Assembly (NCBI RefSeq): GCF_018070465.1
Contig: NZ_JAGPXT010000008.1
Location: forward strand, 186,001-250,000
DNA length: 64,000 nt
Direction of reading: 5' to 3'
DNA from: Micromonospora sp. C95
Lineage (GTDB): Bacteria > Actinomycetota > Actinomycetes > Mycobacteriales > Micromonosporaceae
This document shows positions 1-8,887 of this stretch, one piece after another. Positions within the stretch are counted from its first letter, which is position 1, and each line of letters begins with the position of its first letter. The notes under the pieces were generated by a model, which was not told where the DNA came from, ran no database searches, and saw nothing but the letters and a program-made list of their open reading frames with translations. The position numbers were made by a program, and so were the translations under genes.

Positions 1-374
1 TCCAGATCCAGGACGACGCGCTCAACCTCGTGGGGGACTTCGCCCGCTACGGCAAGGAGATCGCGGGTGATCTCTGGGAGGGCAAGCGGACACTGATCCT
101 CATCGACTTCATGCGGCGATGCACCGGTGACGAACGCGAGCGGCTGGTGGCGTTCCTGCGCCGGACCAGAACGCAGCGCACGGCCGCTGAGGTGCGCTGG
201 CTGCACGGACGGCTGCTCGCCTACGACTGCGTCGAGTCCGCCCGCCGCAGCGCCCGTGACCTGGCCGCCGCCGCGTGGCGGGAAGGTCAGCGGGCGTTGG
301 GGCCGGCGGCCGAGACCGAAGACGGCCGATTCCTGCTCGGCCTGCCCGAGTACGTCGTGGAACGCAGCCGGTAG
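1..374 (+). CDS. Polyprenyl (geranylgeranyl-type) diphosphate synthase, C-terminal part
   Basis: The gene enters from the left edge and is open in the frame of base 3, so the start lies outside the window. The visible 123 residues begin QIQDDALNLVGDF, which matches the second Asp-rich motif of trans-isoprenyl diphosphate synthases (usually FQxxDDxxD/N). A KEIAGDLWEGKRTL stretch follows, the Lys/Arg-containing segment that comes after this motif in GGPP synthases. These enzymes condense isopentenyl diphosphate with an allylic diphosphate for carotenoid, menaquinone or terpenoid chains. Family members are about 350 residues, so roughly the last third is visible. It converges on the leftward lipoprotein gene with only 8 bases between the stops. 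Product chain length cannot be judged from this part. Confidence 0.85.
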   Translation, partial: QIQDDALNLVGDFARYGKEIAGDLWEGKRTLILIDFMRRCTGDERERLVAFLRRTRTQRTAAEVRWLHGRLLAYDCVESARRSARDLAAAAWREGQRALGPAAETEDGRFLLGLPEYVVERSR

Positions 375-382
375 CGACGGGG

Positions 383-1573
383 TCAGCCGCCGAGGGTGGC
401 CAGTTCCGAGACGACGACGTTCGTCAGCGCCCGGCCGTCCCGGCGAACCTGGCGCAGATACCACTTCTGGATGGGCGCGTGGGTGGACTTCGCGAACTGC
501 CAGGGACCACGGGGGCTGTTGAGCTGCCCGAGTCCGGCGATCGCGGCATTGATCTGCTCCGGGGTGGGGTTCGTACCCGCTGCGGCGATCGCCCGGTCCA
601 GCACGGCCGCCGCGTCGTACGACGCCATCACGATCGAGGTGGGTACCCGGCCGGGGTAGGCCGCGTTCCAGGCGGCGACGAATTCCCGGTTGGCCGCGTT
701 GTCGAGGTCGGGTGAGTAGTTCAGGCCGTTGTAGATGCCCTCGGCCGCGTCGCCCTGCTCGACCAGGCTCGCCGGCTCGGTGACGAAGCCCGCCGCGTAG
801 AGCGGCAGGTCGGCGACGGGCGATGCGGCGTACTGCTTGACGAAGGTGATCGCGTTCTGCGCGTCGAAGAAGCAGTAGACCGCGTCGGCCCCGGACTCGG
901 CGATCTCGTCCAGGTACGGCCCGAAGTCCTCGGTGACCGGGAACGGGCTGAAGACGGCTTTGCCGCCGGGGTTGGCCAACTGGCCACCGAGGTCGGTGAA
1001 CGTGTCGACGAATCCGCGCAATTCGTCCCGGCCGCTCTGGAAGTCCGGCCCGATGGCATAGACCCGGCCCTGCCCCACCTCCTGCTTGACGAACGGTGCC
1101 ATGGCCACGCCCGGCTCCACCGAGATCAGGTTGGTGTGCCAGATGTACGTCACGTCGGTAAGCGCCGGCCGCCCCAGCGCACCGACGAGCGGCACCTTGT
1201 GCTTGTCGATGAGCGGAAGGATGGCGGCGACGCTGCCGCCGTTGATGATGCCGGTGATCGCCGAGACCCGATCCTGCTCCAGCAGTTTCGTGGCGGATTC
1301 GACGGTCACGTCGCGTTCGTATCCCTCGTCGGCGACGATCAGCTCAGCTGGGTGGCCGCCCAACTGCCGGCCGCGCATGTCCAGGTAGAGCTGGAAGCCG
1401 TCGCGCAGCTCGGAGCCGGGTGCCTCAAGTGACCCGGACAGGGCGGTGATCATCCCGATTCGGATGGTCTGGCGTTGCGGTTCCGACCCGCCGTCGCAGG
1501 CGGCGGTGACGGCGACAAGTACCCCGGTCAGCAGGGCCGCGACGAGGCGACGGGTGGGGTGGCCGGCGTTCAC
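383..1573 (-). CDS. Substrate-binding lipoprotein, branched-chain amino acid/urea (Peripla_BP_6) type
   Basis: 396 residues. A lipoprotein signal peptide (residues 1-26) ends at VTAAC with Cys26 as the lipidation site. The mature part starts IRIGMITALSG and carries the two-lobed type I periplasmic binding fold used for leucine, amides or urea. The GTG start overlaps the stop of the upstream Roadblock gene by four bases (GTGA), so translation is probably coupled. No ABC permease or ATPase lies nearby, so this protein may sense a ligand for the adjacent kinase rather than feed a transporter; that is an inference. The ligand cannot be told from sequence. Confidence 0.85.
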   Translation of the reverse strand: MNAGHPTRRLVAALLTGVLVAVTAACDGGSEPQRQTIRIGMITALSGSLEAPGSELRDGFQLYLDMRGRQLGGHPAELIVADEGYERDVTVESATKLLEQDRVSAITGIINGGSVAAILPLIDKHKVPLVGALGRPALTDVTYIWHTNLISVEPGVAMAPFVKQEVGQGRVYAIGPDFQSGRDELRGFVDTFTDLGGQLANPGGKAVFSPFPVTEDFGPYLDEIAESGADAVYCFFDAQNAITFVKQYAASPVADLPLYAAGFVTEPASLVEQGDAAEGIYNGLNYSPDLDNAANREFVAAWNAAYPGRVPTSIVMASYDAAAVLDRAIAAAGTNPTPEQINAAIAGLGQLNSPRGPWQFAKSTHAPIQKWYLRQVRRDGRALTNVVVSELATLGG

Positions 1574-1974
1574 AGCATCCCCAGCAACTGGGACCGCACC
1601 GCCGGGGTGAGCACCTCACCCATCCGGTTCGCCAGGTCGGTCATCTCGTACGAGACCTGACCCACGTCGCAGACCGGAGACGCCAGCACCAGCAGCGAGG
1701 CCCCGTCGCTGAACGACATGCAGAACATGAAGCCGCCGTCCATCTGGGTCACGTTGGAGATCACCGTTCCGGCCTGGAAGAACCGGGCGGCGCCGACCAG
1801 CAGGGCGATCAGACCGCTGCCGGTGGCGGCGAGCTGATCCGCCCGGTCGCGGGGCAGGCCGTGATTGTGTGCCAGGACCAGCCCGTCGGTGGAGATGGCC
1901 AGAGCATGACTGACCTCAGGAGTACGGCTCACGAAGTTCTGCAACAGCCAGCTCAGGTCGTTCGGGCTTGTCAC
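1570..1974 (-). CDS. Roadblock/LC7 domain protein (CvnB-like)
   Basis: 134 residues from GTG at 1974, chosen because GGAG lies 8 bases upstream and family members begin with a helix like SPNDLSWLLQNF. Upstream frame to 2205 is open but overlaps the kinase gene and reads as low-complexity sequence. The protein is a single Roadblock/LC7 fold (DGLVLAHNHGL, then SFSDGASLLVLA). In actinobacterial conservons this subunit (CvnB) works with a membrane kinase (CvnA), a DUF742 protein (CvnC) and a small GTPase (CvnD). Here the kinase lies 38 bases upstream, but CvnC and CvnD are absent; a binding lipoprotein follows instead. Confidence 0.88.
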   Translation of the reverse strand: MTSPNDLSWLLQNFVSRTPEVSHALAISTDGLVLAHNHGLPRDRADQLAATGSGLIALLVGAARFFQAGTVISNVTQMDGGFMFCMSFSDGASLLVLASPVCDVGQVSYEMTDLANRMGEVLTPAVRSQLLGML

Positions 1975-2012
1975 GACGTCGCTCCAGATCGGGGAGGGGT
2001 GGGCGGTCAGCG

Positions 2013-4505
2013 TCAGAAGGAGGTGGTGGACCGGCGTCCGGCGACGCCCTTGGCGTAGGCCGACATGGCCGCCGCCACGGTGGCCGGATCCAGCTTCCGC
2101 TGCGGGTCCGCGCTCGGTTGCGGTGTATCGGGCACCAGATGGGGCTGCGGCACCCGGCGTGGCAACCCGACCTGGGTGGACGGCGCTGGAGTGGCGGTCG
2201 CCCACTTCTCACCGGCATCGACCGGCCAGATGACGGCCACCGAGTCGCCGTCGAGGGCGGTCTTGAACCAGCCGTTCACCGTCGGCCCGGCCGGCAGCCC
2301 CACCGCGGGTTGCGGCTGGGCGGCTGGCTGGAACAGCGGTGCGGGTGCGGGGGGCGCGGCGACCGAGTTGGGTGGCGCCGGGCTGCTCGCGCGTACCGCG
2401 CCGACACCGACCGGGGCTCGCCCGACGTTCGGCACGGGGTTGCCGGAGCCGGCCACAGGGAGGCTGGCGCGGGTCCCGGAGGTCATGGCGGGACGTCCCC
2501 CGGTGGCGGAGGGTCGGCCCCGGCCCAGCTCGGACTCCACCGGTAGCGGCTGCTGCACCGGCCGGCGTACGACGATCGACGCCGGCAGCGTGATCTCGGC
2601 CACCGTTCCGCCCGTCGGCCCGGGACGCAGCTCGACCCGGACGGCGTGCCGGGCGGCGAGCCGGGCGACCACGGTCAGGCCCATGGCCCGCACGCCCGAC
2701 ACGTCGATCGACGATGGGTTGGCGAGCGCCATGTTCAGTTGCTCGCATCGCTGGGTGGAGAGCCCGACGCCCTGGTCCACCACCTGCACGATCGCCCGGT
2801 CGGAGAGGGCGTGCCCGGTGACCAGCACCTCGGCCTCCGGCGGGGAGTATCCGGTCGCGTTGTCGAGCAGTTCGGCGACCAGGTGCACGATCTCGTCGAC
2901 CGCGTTGCCGGCGATTGCCAGTTCCTTGTCCACCGTGCCGATCCGGACCCGGGTGTAGTGCTCGATCTGGGACAGCGCGGCCTGGATCACGTGGTCGAGC
3001 GGCACCGGTTCCTGGCGTACCCGGGAGATGCCGGAACCACCGAGCACCAGCAGGCTCTGGTTGATCCGGGCCATCCGGGTCGCGAGATGGTCCAGTTGGT
3101 ACAGCTGCTGGAGACGTTCGGGGTCGGCCTCGTCGCGCTCCACCTCGTCGACCTGGGCGAGCATCGCGTCCACCAGCCGCTGCTCACGTCGAGAGAGATG
3201 GACGAAGATCTCCGCGACGTTGGCCCGCATCACCGCCTGTTCGCCCGCGATCCGGACCGCTTCCCGGTGCAGTGCCCGGGTCGCGGTGGCCACCTCGGCG
3301 ATCTCGTCGGAACCGGTGATCCGGAACTCCGAGACGGAACGGTCCGCCACCTCGTTGGGTTGCACGCTGCCGGGAGGGGCCGCGGTGAGTTCCCGGACGA
3401 CGGCCGGTAGCCGGTCGTACGCCACCTTGGTCACCGTGTTGCGCAGGGATCGCAGCCGCCGGGTGATCCGCCGAGCCACCACACCGGTCAGTACGGCGGT
3501 GAGCGCCAGGACCAGGAAGATGCCGACGCCCTGGAGCAGCGCGTTACGCAGCAGTTGTCCACGCTCGGCCGATACCCGGTCGGCGACGGTGGCATCCACG
3601 TCGCTCTGGATCCGGAACATCTGGCTGACCCAACCGTCGGTGGCCTCGACCCAGGCGTCCGGATCGACGGCGAGCCGTCCACCGGGAAGCGTCCGGCCCA
3701 CCTGGTCCTGCAACCGTTGTGCGGCGACGACCTGACCATCGGTGCCGATCTGCTCCCAGCTGGCCGCCCACCCTGGTTCGGCGACGGCCAGGAAGGCGTT
3801 GGTGGCCTCGGCGTAACGAGCCTGGGCACCGACGATCTCCTGCTGCCCGGCGGGGGTCAGTTCGCCCCCGGCGAGGCTGCGCAGCACGATTACCTGAAGC
3901 TGACCGATCGCCTCGCCCGCCTCGGAGACCGCCACCGCGGCCCGGACGTCGTCGGCGATGTTCGTCGAGGTGTCGGTGGCCACCGACGCGCGGAAGGTGA
4001 GCAGGTCCGCAACGAGAATCCGGTAGCTGAAGGCGATCGCGGACAGGGTGGCGCGAGGGCTTGAGCGGACCTGCTCGCGTACCGAGCCGAGCGCCGTCAG
4101 ACCGGCGTCGATCCGTTGCAGGGCCGAGTTCCCGGCCGACACCTCGGCCCGGCGTCGTTGGAACTCGACGATCTCGGCGTCGGTCTTCGCCACCTGGTCG
4201 TCGAAGGTGGCGCTGGCGGCCTGACTCTGGGTGGTCACTTCGACCGCGGCGATCACCCGTTCGGCCTGTAGGGCGCGGGCCAGCGCACCGGCCTGGGTGG
4301 AGAGTGTGACGACGTCGTGCACGGTGCCCGCGTTGAGCACCTGCCGGACCGTGCCCTCAAGGGCCAGGCCGGCGAATGCCACGACGGCGATCAATGGTAC
4401 GGCGACCAGCAGCCGTAACAGGCGGACGATGCTGCCCCGGGCCAGCCATCCCCGGCGCGCTTCGGCATGGGTACGCACCGCGGCTGCCGCTGTAGCACGT
4501 GTCAC
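2013..4505 (-). CDS. Nitrate/nitrite-sensor (NIT) domain histidine kinase, conservon CvnA type
   Basis: 830 residues from GTG at 4505, chosen because GGAG lies 7 bases upstream; an earlier GTG at 4559 has no ribosome binding site. Order of parts: a first membrane helix near residues 27-50, a long extracytoplasmic helical NIT sensor region to about 320, a second helix (GVGIFLVLALTAVLTGVVA), a HAMP linker, an H-box-like segment LYQLDHLATRM near 470, and a GHKL ATPase domain at about 540-640 with VAELLDNATGYS (N box) and VDQGVGLS (G1 box). The last ~180 residues are Pro/Ala-rich and probably unstructured. The H-box and long tail match CvnA kinases, which signal through Roadblock/GTPase partners, rather than classical two-component kinases. 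No response regulator is adjacent. Confidence 0.88.
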   Translation of the reverse strand: MTRATAAAAVRTHAEARRGWLARGSIVRLLRLLVAVPLIAVVAFAGLALEGTVRQVLNAGTVHDVVTLSTQAGALARALQAERVIAAVEVTTQSQAASATFDDQVAKTDAEIVEFQRRRAEVSAGNSALQRIDAGLTALGSVREQVRSSPRATLSAIAFSYRILVADLLTFRASVATDTSTNIADDVRAAVAVSEAGEAIGQLQVIVLRSLAGGELTPAGQQEIVGAQARYAEATNAFLAVAEPGWAASWEQIGTDGQVVAAQRLQDQVGRTLPGGRLAVDPDAWVEATDGWVSQMFRIQSDVDATVADRVSAERGQLLRNALLQGVGIFLVLALTAVLTGVVARRITRRLRSLRNTVTKVAYDRLPAVVRELTAAPPGSVQPNEVADRSVSEFRITGSDEIAEVATATRALHREAVRIAGEQAVMRANVAEIFVHLSRREQRLVDAMLAQVDEVERDEADPERLQQLYQLDHLATRMARINQSLLVLGGSGISRVRQEPVPLDHVIQAALSQIEHYTRVRIGTVDKELAIAGNAVDEIVHLVAELLDNATGYSPPEAEVLVTGHALSDRAIVQVVDQGVGLSTQRCEQLNMALANPSSIDVSGVRAMGLTVVARLAARHAVRVELRPGPTGGTVAEITLPASIVVRRPVQQPLPVESELGRGRPSATGGRPAMTSGTRASLPVAGSGNPVPNVGRAPVGVGAVRASSPAPPNSVAAPPAPAPLFQPAAQPQPAVGLPAGPTVNGWFKTALDGDSVAVIWPVDAGEKWATATPAPSTQVGLPRRVPQPHLVPDTPQPSADPQRKLDPATVAAAMSAYAKGVAGRRSTTSF

Positions 4506-4781
4506 CGGCGTACTCCGCCCCCTTGCCTCATCGGCGTTGATCTCAGCAGGAACCGGCACGCACGCCGGCTACATGGTGGAGGGTGGGCATGCCTGCCCAT
4601 GTCAGAGCGCCATTCCTACCACGATGTATCGGTTCACCTCTAGATCCCTTATCGCCCGCCGACGGGTTGACTGACGGCTCGGACATGAACCGAAAACACG
4701 ATAGCGAAACTTGTTCGACCGATCATCGTGAGCTACTGGAGGAAAGGGCGAGGCCAGATTCGGCTTGATCTTGTTATGCAG

Positions 4782-4809
4782 TTGCACATACCCCTGGGGG
4801 GTATAGAAT
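4782..4809 (+). promoter_or_regulatory. Promoter with CsoR-like operator in its spacer
   Basis: TTGCAC (4782-4787) and TAGAAT (4804-4809) are separated by 16 bases and read as -35 and -10 boxes. The spacer is filled by a perfect palindrome, ATACCCC-TGG-GGGGTAT (4788-4804), the G/C-tract form known for the copper(I) repressor CsoR. Binding there would block polymerase. The ATPase start codon is 20 bases after the -10 box, with GGGAGG before it. The remaining intergenic DNA from 4506 to 4781 presumably holds the kinase promoter; I see no further convincing element there. Confidence 0.75.
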
Positions 4810-4829
4810 AGGGGTCGGGAGGCGATGAC

Positions 4830-6878
4830 ATGTCCCACGTCGACACGAAAAACCATCCGAATCAGCACGGGCACGGCGGGCACGACAAGCACGCCGGGCA
4901 CGATCCGGCGGCGTTCCGCCGCAAGTTCTGGCTCAGCCTGGCGCTGACCGTGCCGATCGTGGCCACCAGTCACATGGTGATGGACTGGTTCGGCTACGAA
5001 CTGGACTTTCCCGGGATCAGCCTGGTGGGGCCGGTGCTCGGCACGGTGGTCTTCGGCTACGGGGGCTGGCCCTTCCTCCAGGGCGCGGTGCGCGAGGTCC
5101 GGGACCGGGCACCGGGGATGATGCTGCTGATCGCGATGGCGATCACGGTCGCCTACGCGGCATCGCTGGCCACCTCGTTCGGCGCCTTCGACCTGGACTT
5201 CTGGTGGGAACTCGCGGCGCTGGTGACCATCATGCTGCTCGGGCACTGGCAGGAGATGAAGGCGATCGGCCAGGCCCGGGGCGCCCTGTCGGCGCTCGCG
5301 GCGCTGCTGCCCGACGACGCCGAGCGGCTGGACCCGGACGGCGCGCCGCACCGGGTCACGGTGAGCGAACTGGGCGTCGGCGACGTGGTCCTGGTCCGTC
5401 CGGGTGCCCGGGTGCCGGCGGACGGCACCGTGGTCGACGGTCGCGCCGAGATGGACGAGTCGATGATCACGGGTGAGTCCCGGCCGGTGGCCCGCTCCAC
5501 CGGCGACCGGGTGGTAGCCGGCACGGTGGCCACCGACGCGGCGCTACGGGTGCGGATCGAGGCGGTCGGCGACGACACCGCGCTGGCCGGCATCCAGCGG
5601 TTGGTGAGCGAGGCCCAGCAGTCCAGCGGCCGGGCGCAGGTGCTGGCCGACCGGTTCGCCGCCTGGCTGTTCTACATCGCCACCGCGACCGCCGTACTGA
5701 CCCTCGTGGTCTGGTCCCTGCTGGGCAATGTGGACGAGGCGGTCGTGCGGACGGTGACCGTGCTGGTCATCGCCTGCCCGCACGCACTCGGGCTGGCCAT
5801 TCCGCTGGTCATCGCACTGTCCACGGCGGTGGCCGCGAAGGGCGGCATCCTGGTCAAGGACCGATTGGCCCTGGAGCGGATGCGCACGGTCGACACGGTG
5901 CTGTTCGACAAGACCGGCACCCTGACCCGGGGTGAGCACGTTCTCACCGAGGTCGCCGCCGCCAGCGGCTCGACCGAACGGGACGTGCTCGCCATCGCGG
6001 CGGCGGTGGAGGCCGACAGCGAGCACCCCCTCGCCCGGGCGATCGTGACCGCCGCCGCCGACCGGGGCGGCAGCCGGGCGGCCTCCGGATTTCACGCGAT
6101 GACCGGCCGGGGGGTACGCGCCGAGGTGGACGGGGTGGCCTACGCCGTCGGCGGTCCGGCGCTGCTGCGGGAACTCGACGTCACCGTTCCGGACGACCTC
6201 GACGAGCACCGGCACGACTGGTCACGTCGGGGCGCGGCAGTGCTCTACCTGCTGCGGCTCGACGACGACGCTGTCGTCCTCGGCGCCCTCGCGTTGGCCG
6301 ACCAGGTTCGACCGGAGGCCCGCCAGGCCGTCGCCGAACTGCGGCAACAGGGCATCCGAAAGATCATGATGATCACCGGAGATGCGCGTCCGGTCGCCGA
6401 GGCGGTCGCCGCCGACCTCGGTTTCCGTACCGGGGAGGACGAGGTCTTCGCCGAGGTGCTACCGGCGGAGAAGGACGACACCGTGACCGGGTTGCAGCGG
6501 CGCGGGCTACGGGTCGCCATGGTGGGCGACGGGGTCAACGACGCACCCGCCCTGGCCCGGGCGAACGTCGGCATCGCGATCGGCGCCGGCACCGACGTGG
6601 CCATCGAGTCCGCCGGAGTGGTGCTCGCCTCGTCCGACCCGCGCGGCGTGAGCGGCGTGATCCGACTGTCCCAGGCCACGTACCGGAAGATGCTTCAGAA
6701 CCTGGCCTGGGCCGCCGGCTACAACGTGGTCGCGCTTCCGCTCGCCGCCGGGGTCCTGGCCTGGGCCGGCGTGGCGCTGAGCCCGGCGGTCGCCGCCGTG
6801 CTGATGTCGGCCTCCACCATCGTGGTCGCGCTCAACGCCCAACTGCTGCGGCGGGTCGAACTGCGCCCGCCGGACTGA
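4830..6878 (+). CDS. Copper/heavy-metal P1B-type ATPase with CPH motif (CopB-like)
   Basis: 682 residues; GGGAGG precedes the ATG. The N-terminus is a His/Gly-rich tail (HGHGGHDKHAGHD) instead of a CxxC metal-binding domain. The core has the usual parts: actuator TGES (MITGESRPV), a membrane metal motif VIACPHALGL near residue 315, phosphorylation motif FDKTGTLTRG near 360, and hinge GDGVNDAPAL. CPH in place of CPC, plus the His-rich tail, places it in the P1B-3 (CopB) group, associated with Cu(II)/Ag(I) or Cu(I) export. It is a single gene behind a CsoR-like operator, so copper-induced expression is likely. Metal specificity is inferred from the motif. Confidence 0.92.
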   Translation: MSHVDTKNHPNQHGHGGHDKHAGHDPAAFRRKFWLSLALTVPIVATSHMVMDWFGYELDFPGISLVGPVLGTVVFGYGGWPFLQGAVREVRDRAPGMMLLIAMAITVAYAASLATSFGAFDLDFWWELAALVTIMLLGHWQEMKAIGQARGALSALAALLPDDAERLDPDGAPHRVTVSELGVGDVVLVRPGARVPADGTVVDGRAEMDESMITGESRPVARSTGDRVVAGTVATDAALRVRIEAVGDDTALAGIQRLVSEAQQSSGRAQVLADRFAAWLFYIATATAVLTLVVWSLLGNVDEAVVRTVTVLVIACPHALGLAIPLVIALSTAVAAKGGILVKDRLALERMRTVDTVLFDKTGTLTRGEHVLTEVAAASGSTERDVLAIAAAVEADSEHPLARAIVTAAADRGGSRAASGFHAMTGRGVRAEVDGVAYAVGGPALLRELDVTVPDDLDEHRHDWSRRGAAVLYLLRLDDDAVVLGALALADQVRPEARQAVAELRQQGIRKIMMITGDARPVAEAVAADLGFRTGEDEVFAEVLPAEKDDTVTGLQRRGLRVAMVGDGVNDAPALARANVGIAIGAGTDVAIESAGVVLASSDPRGVSGVIRLSQATYRKMLQNLAWAAGYNVVALPLAAGVLAWAGVALSPAVAAVLMSASTIVVALNAQLLRRVELRPPD

Positions 6879-6939
6879 ACGCCCGTCAGGGCAGTTTCGT
6901 ACAAGACCCCGGCGCGGCTGCCGGCCCAGACTCGGCAGC

Positions 6940-7371
6940 ATGGAAACCCTCACCGAGCCCGTACGCTTCGACACCAAGATCGCCGTCCTGCTCCGCGACG
7001 ACCTGCCTGCCTGGCAGCGACTCAACATGACCGCGTTCCTGGTCAGCGGCATCGGTCAGGCCGCGCCCGAGGTGATCGGCCAGCCGTACGCCGACGCGGA
7101 CGACACGCCCTACCTGCCCATGTTCCGTCAGCCCGTGCTGGTGTTCGCCGGTACGAAGGAGACGGTGACCGCCGCCCACCAGCGCGCCGTGACCCGCGGG
7201 CTACCCCTGGCCGTCTTCACCTCGGACCTGTTCCGGACCGGGAACGACCGGGACAACCGGGCGGCGGTTCGCGCCGTCGGCCGTGACCACCTCGACCTCA
7301 CCGGGCTGGCCGTGTACGGTCCGAAGAACGCCGTGGACAAGATCCTCAAAGGTGCCCGGATGCACCCGTGA
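6940..7371 (+). CDS. DUF2000 family protein
   Basis: 143 residues. The sequence (FDTKIAVLLRDDLPAWQRLNM near the start, VYGPKNAVDKILKGA near the end) matches the DUF2000 family, a small alpha/beta domain related to peptidyl-tRNA hydrolase II and of unknown role. No Shine-Dalgarno sequence is visible before the ATG, so the mRNA may be leaderless. Its last 26 bases overlap the end of the convergent AraC-type regulator gene; DUF2000/AraC neighbours recur in actinobacteria, which hints at a functional link. Confidence 0.85.
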   Translation: METLTEPVRFDTKIAVLLRDDLPAWQRLNMTAFLVSGIGQAAPEVIGQPYADADDTPYLPMFRQPVLVFAGTKETVTAAHQRAVTRGLPLAVFTSDLFRTGNDRDNRAAVRAVGRDHLDLTGLAVYGPKNAVDKILKGARMHP

Positions 7372-8167
7372 CCCGGCGGTGGCGGGTGTACTGGCCGGGA
7401 GTGAAGCCGAGAATCCGCTTGAAGTGCCGACTCAGATGCGGCTGGTCATGGAAGCCGGCCGTGGCGGCTGCCTCCCCAGCCGGTACACCCTCGCGCAGCA
7501 GTCGTCGGGCGAGATCCACCCGTCGGGAGATCAGATACTGGTGCGGGCCGATACCGAAGGCCGCGGAGAAGGCCCGCACGAGGTGGGTCGGGTGGGCGTG
7601 CAGCAGACCGGCGGCCTCCGCCAGGGTCAGTCCCACCACGAAGCGCTCGTCGAGCAGGTCACGTAGCCGCTGGGCGATCCGTGGATCCCGCAGCGACGTG
7701 ACCACGGGGGTACGGCGGGCCAGTCGCGCCCGCAGCCGCTCGACAACGAGTGCGAGATGCACTTCGGCGGCGAACTCGTCACCCGCCTCGGCCAGCCGTG
7801 CGTGCAGCAGATCGATCCGCCGCCGCAGGGCTTCGTCGTCGAAGGTCGGCCGGTCCACCGCCCGACCGGCCAGGCGTTCGTCGAGCTGCCCGAGGTCGAG
7901 ATAGAGCACCCGTTTGCGGAACCCCTGCGCGGTGACCGGGGAGCCGTTGTGCGCCACGTTCGGCGGCAGCAACGTGACGACCTGCCGGAACGCGCCGTGC
8001 TCGTGGCGATCCAGGTCGTACCGGACGACTCCCTCGTCGACCACGAGCAGCGCCCAGCTGTCATGGGTGTGCATCGGGTAGGCGTGGTCGGTGAACCGCG
8101 CGTGCAGCACCTCCGTGATCCCGCTGACCGCGGGGGACCACGCCCGTACCTGCTGTCGCCGGGACAC
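7346..8167 (-). CDS. AraC family transcriptional regulator
   Basis: 273 residues if begun at GTG 8167; the frame stays open to 8254, but the extra residues look non-coding, and no clear ribosome binding site decides the start. The N-terminal half is a cupin-type sensor (HAYPMHTHDSWALLVVDEG). The C-terminal ~100 residues hold the two helix-turn-helix motifs of AraC proteins (LTLAEAAGLLHAHPTHLVRAF, then GFHDQPHLSRHFKRILGFTP). It converges on the DUF2000 gene with a 26-base overlap, so the pair could also affect each other through antisense transcription. The effector is unknown. Confidence 0.9.
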   Translation of the reverse strand: MSRRQQVRAWSPAVSGITEVLHARFTDHAYPMHTHDSWALLVVDEGVVRYDLDRHEHGAFRQVVTLLPPNVAHNGSPVTAQGFRKRVLYLDLGQLDERLAGRAVDRPTFDDEALRRRIDLLHARLAEAGDEFAAEVHLALVVERLRARLARRTPVVTSLRDPRIAQRLRDLLDERFVVGLTLAEAAGLLHAHPTHLVRAFSAAFGIGPHQYLISRRVDLARRLLREGVPAGEAAATAGFHDQPHLSRHFKRILGFTPGQYTRHRRVTGASGHL

Positions 8168-8236
8168 GGCGGAACTGTAGCCGCTCTGCTGGCGGCTACC
8201 ACCAGAGCGCAAGTGACCAGGGCAACTGCGGCGGGT

Positions 8237-8262
8237 GGAACTTCCGGGCGGCACCGGACGAC
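8237..8262 (+). promoter_or_regulatory. Predicted ECF sigma promoter before the PCuAC operon
   Basis: GGAAC (8237-8241) and CGAC (8259-8262) are exactly 17 bases apart. GGAAC is the usual -35 element of ECF sigma factors. The same arrangement precedes the ECF sigma gene at 26558-27133 and its anti-sigma gene in this window, so the same sigma factor may drive this operon. Confidence 0.6.
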
Positions 8263-8296
8263 AAACCTCATGACATCGATCTTCGAGGGGAAACTA

Positions 8297-8887
8297 ATGC
8301 CCAGCGTCCTGCCTCGCCGGTTCCTGCGCCCGGCGGCCCTGTTCACCGGGACCGCGCTCGTCGTGTCCCTGGCCGCCTGCGCGTCGTCCGAGGACGCGTC
8401 GACCGCGCCCACGCCGTCCGCCACCGCGTCCAGCGCAGCCACCGTCGAGGCGGGCGTGCTGGGTGTACGGGATCCGTGGGTGAAGGCCGCGGACGAGGGG
8501 ATGACGGCGGCGTTCGCCACGCTTGTCAACGACAGCGACACCGACGTCACGATCACCGGTGCCGCCACGGACGTGTCGCCGATGGAGTTGCACGAGATGG
8601 CCATGACGGACGGCAAGATGGTGATGCGGGCCAAGCAGGACGGCGTGGTGATCAAGGCCAAGAGCGAGTACAAGCTGGAACCGGGCGGCGACCACCTGAT
8701 GCTGATGGACCTCGCCAAGCCGGTGCGGGCCGGTGACGAGCTGTCCTTCACCCTGACCTTCGCCGACGGGCGCAGCCAGACGTTCCGCGCGGTGGCCAAG
8801 CCGTTCGCCGGGGCCCAGGAGAGCTACGCCCCCGGGCACGGCGAGCCGATGCCGGACATGTCGACGAGCCCCAGCCCGGCACCGTGA
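8297..8887 (+). CDS. Periplasmic-type copper chaperone PCu(A)C lipoprotein
   Basis: 196 residues from ATG 8297, which has GAGGGG six bases upstream. An in-frame ATG at 8270, only 7 bases after the predicted -10 element, could be used on a leaderless transcript. A lipoprotein signal ends at SLAAC (Cys28). The PCuAC copper site H(M)x10Mx21HxM is visible as ELHEMAMTDGKMVM followed by GGDHLMLM. Such proteins carry Cu(I) outside the membrane, typically to cytochrome oxidase or between CopC-like partners. It is the first gene of a three-gene operon with a DyP peroxidase and CopC; its stop overlaps the next start (GTGA). Confidence 0.92.
   Translation: MPSVLPRRFLRPAALFTGTALVVSLAACASSEDASTAPTPSATASSAATVEAGVLGVRDPWVKAADEGMTAAFATLVNDSDTDVTITGAATDVSPMELHEMAMTDGKMVMRAKQDGVVIKAKSEYKLEPGGDHLMLMDLAKPVRAGDELSFTLTFADGRSQTFRAVAKPFAGAQESYAPGHGEPMPDMSTSPSPAP

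Noticed and set aside
1570..2205. Longer 211-residue form of the Roadblock protein
   Set aside because: The extra 77 residues overlap the kinase gene and are compositionally abnormal; GTG 1974 has a good ribosome binding site.
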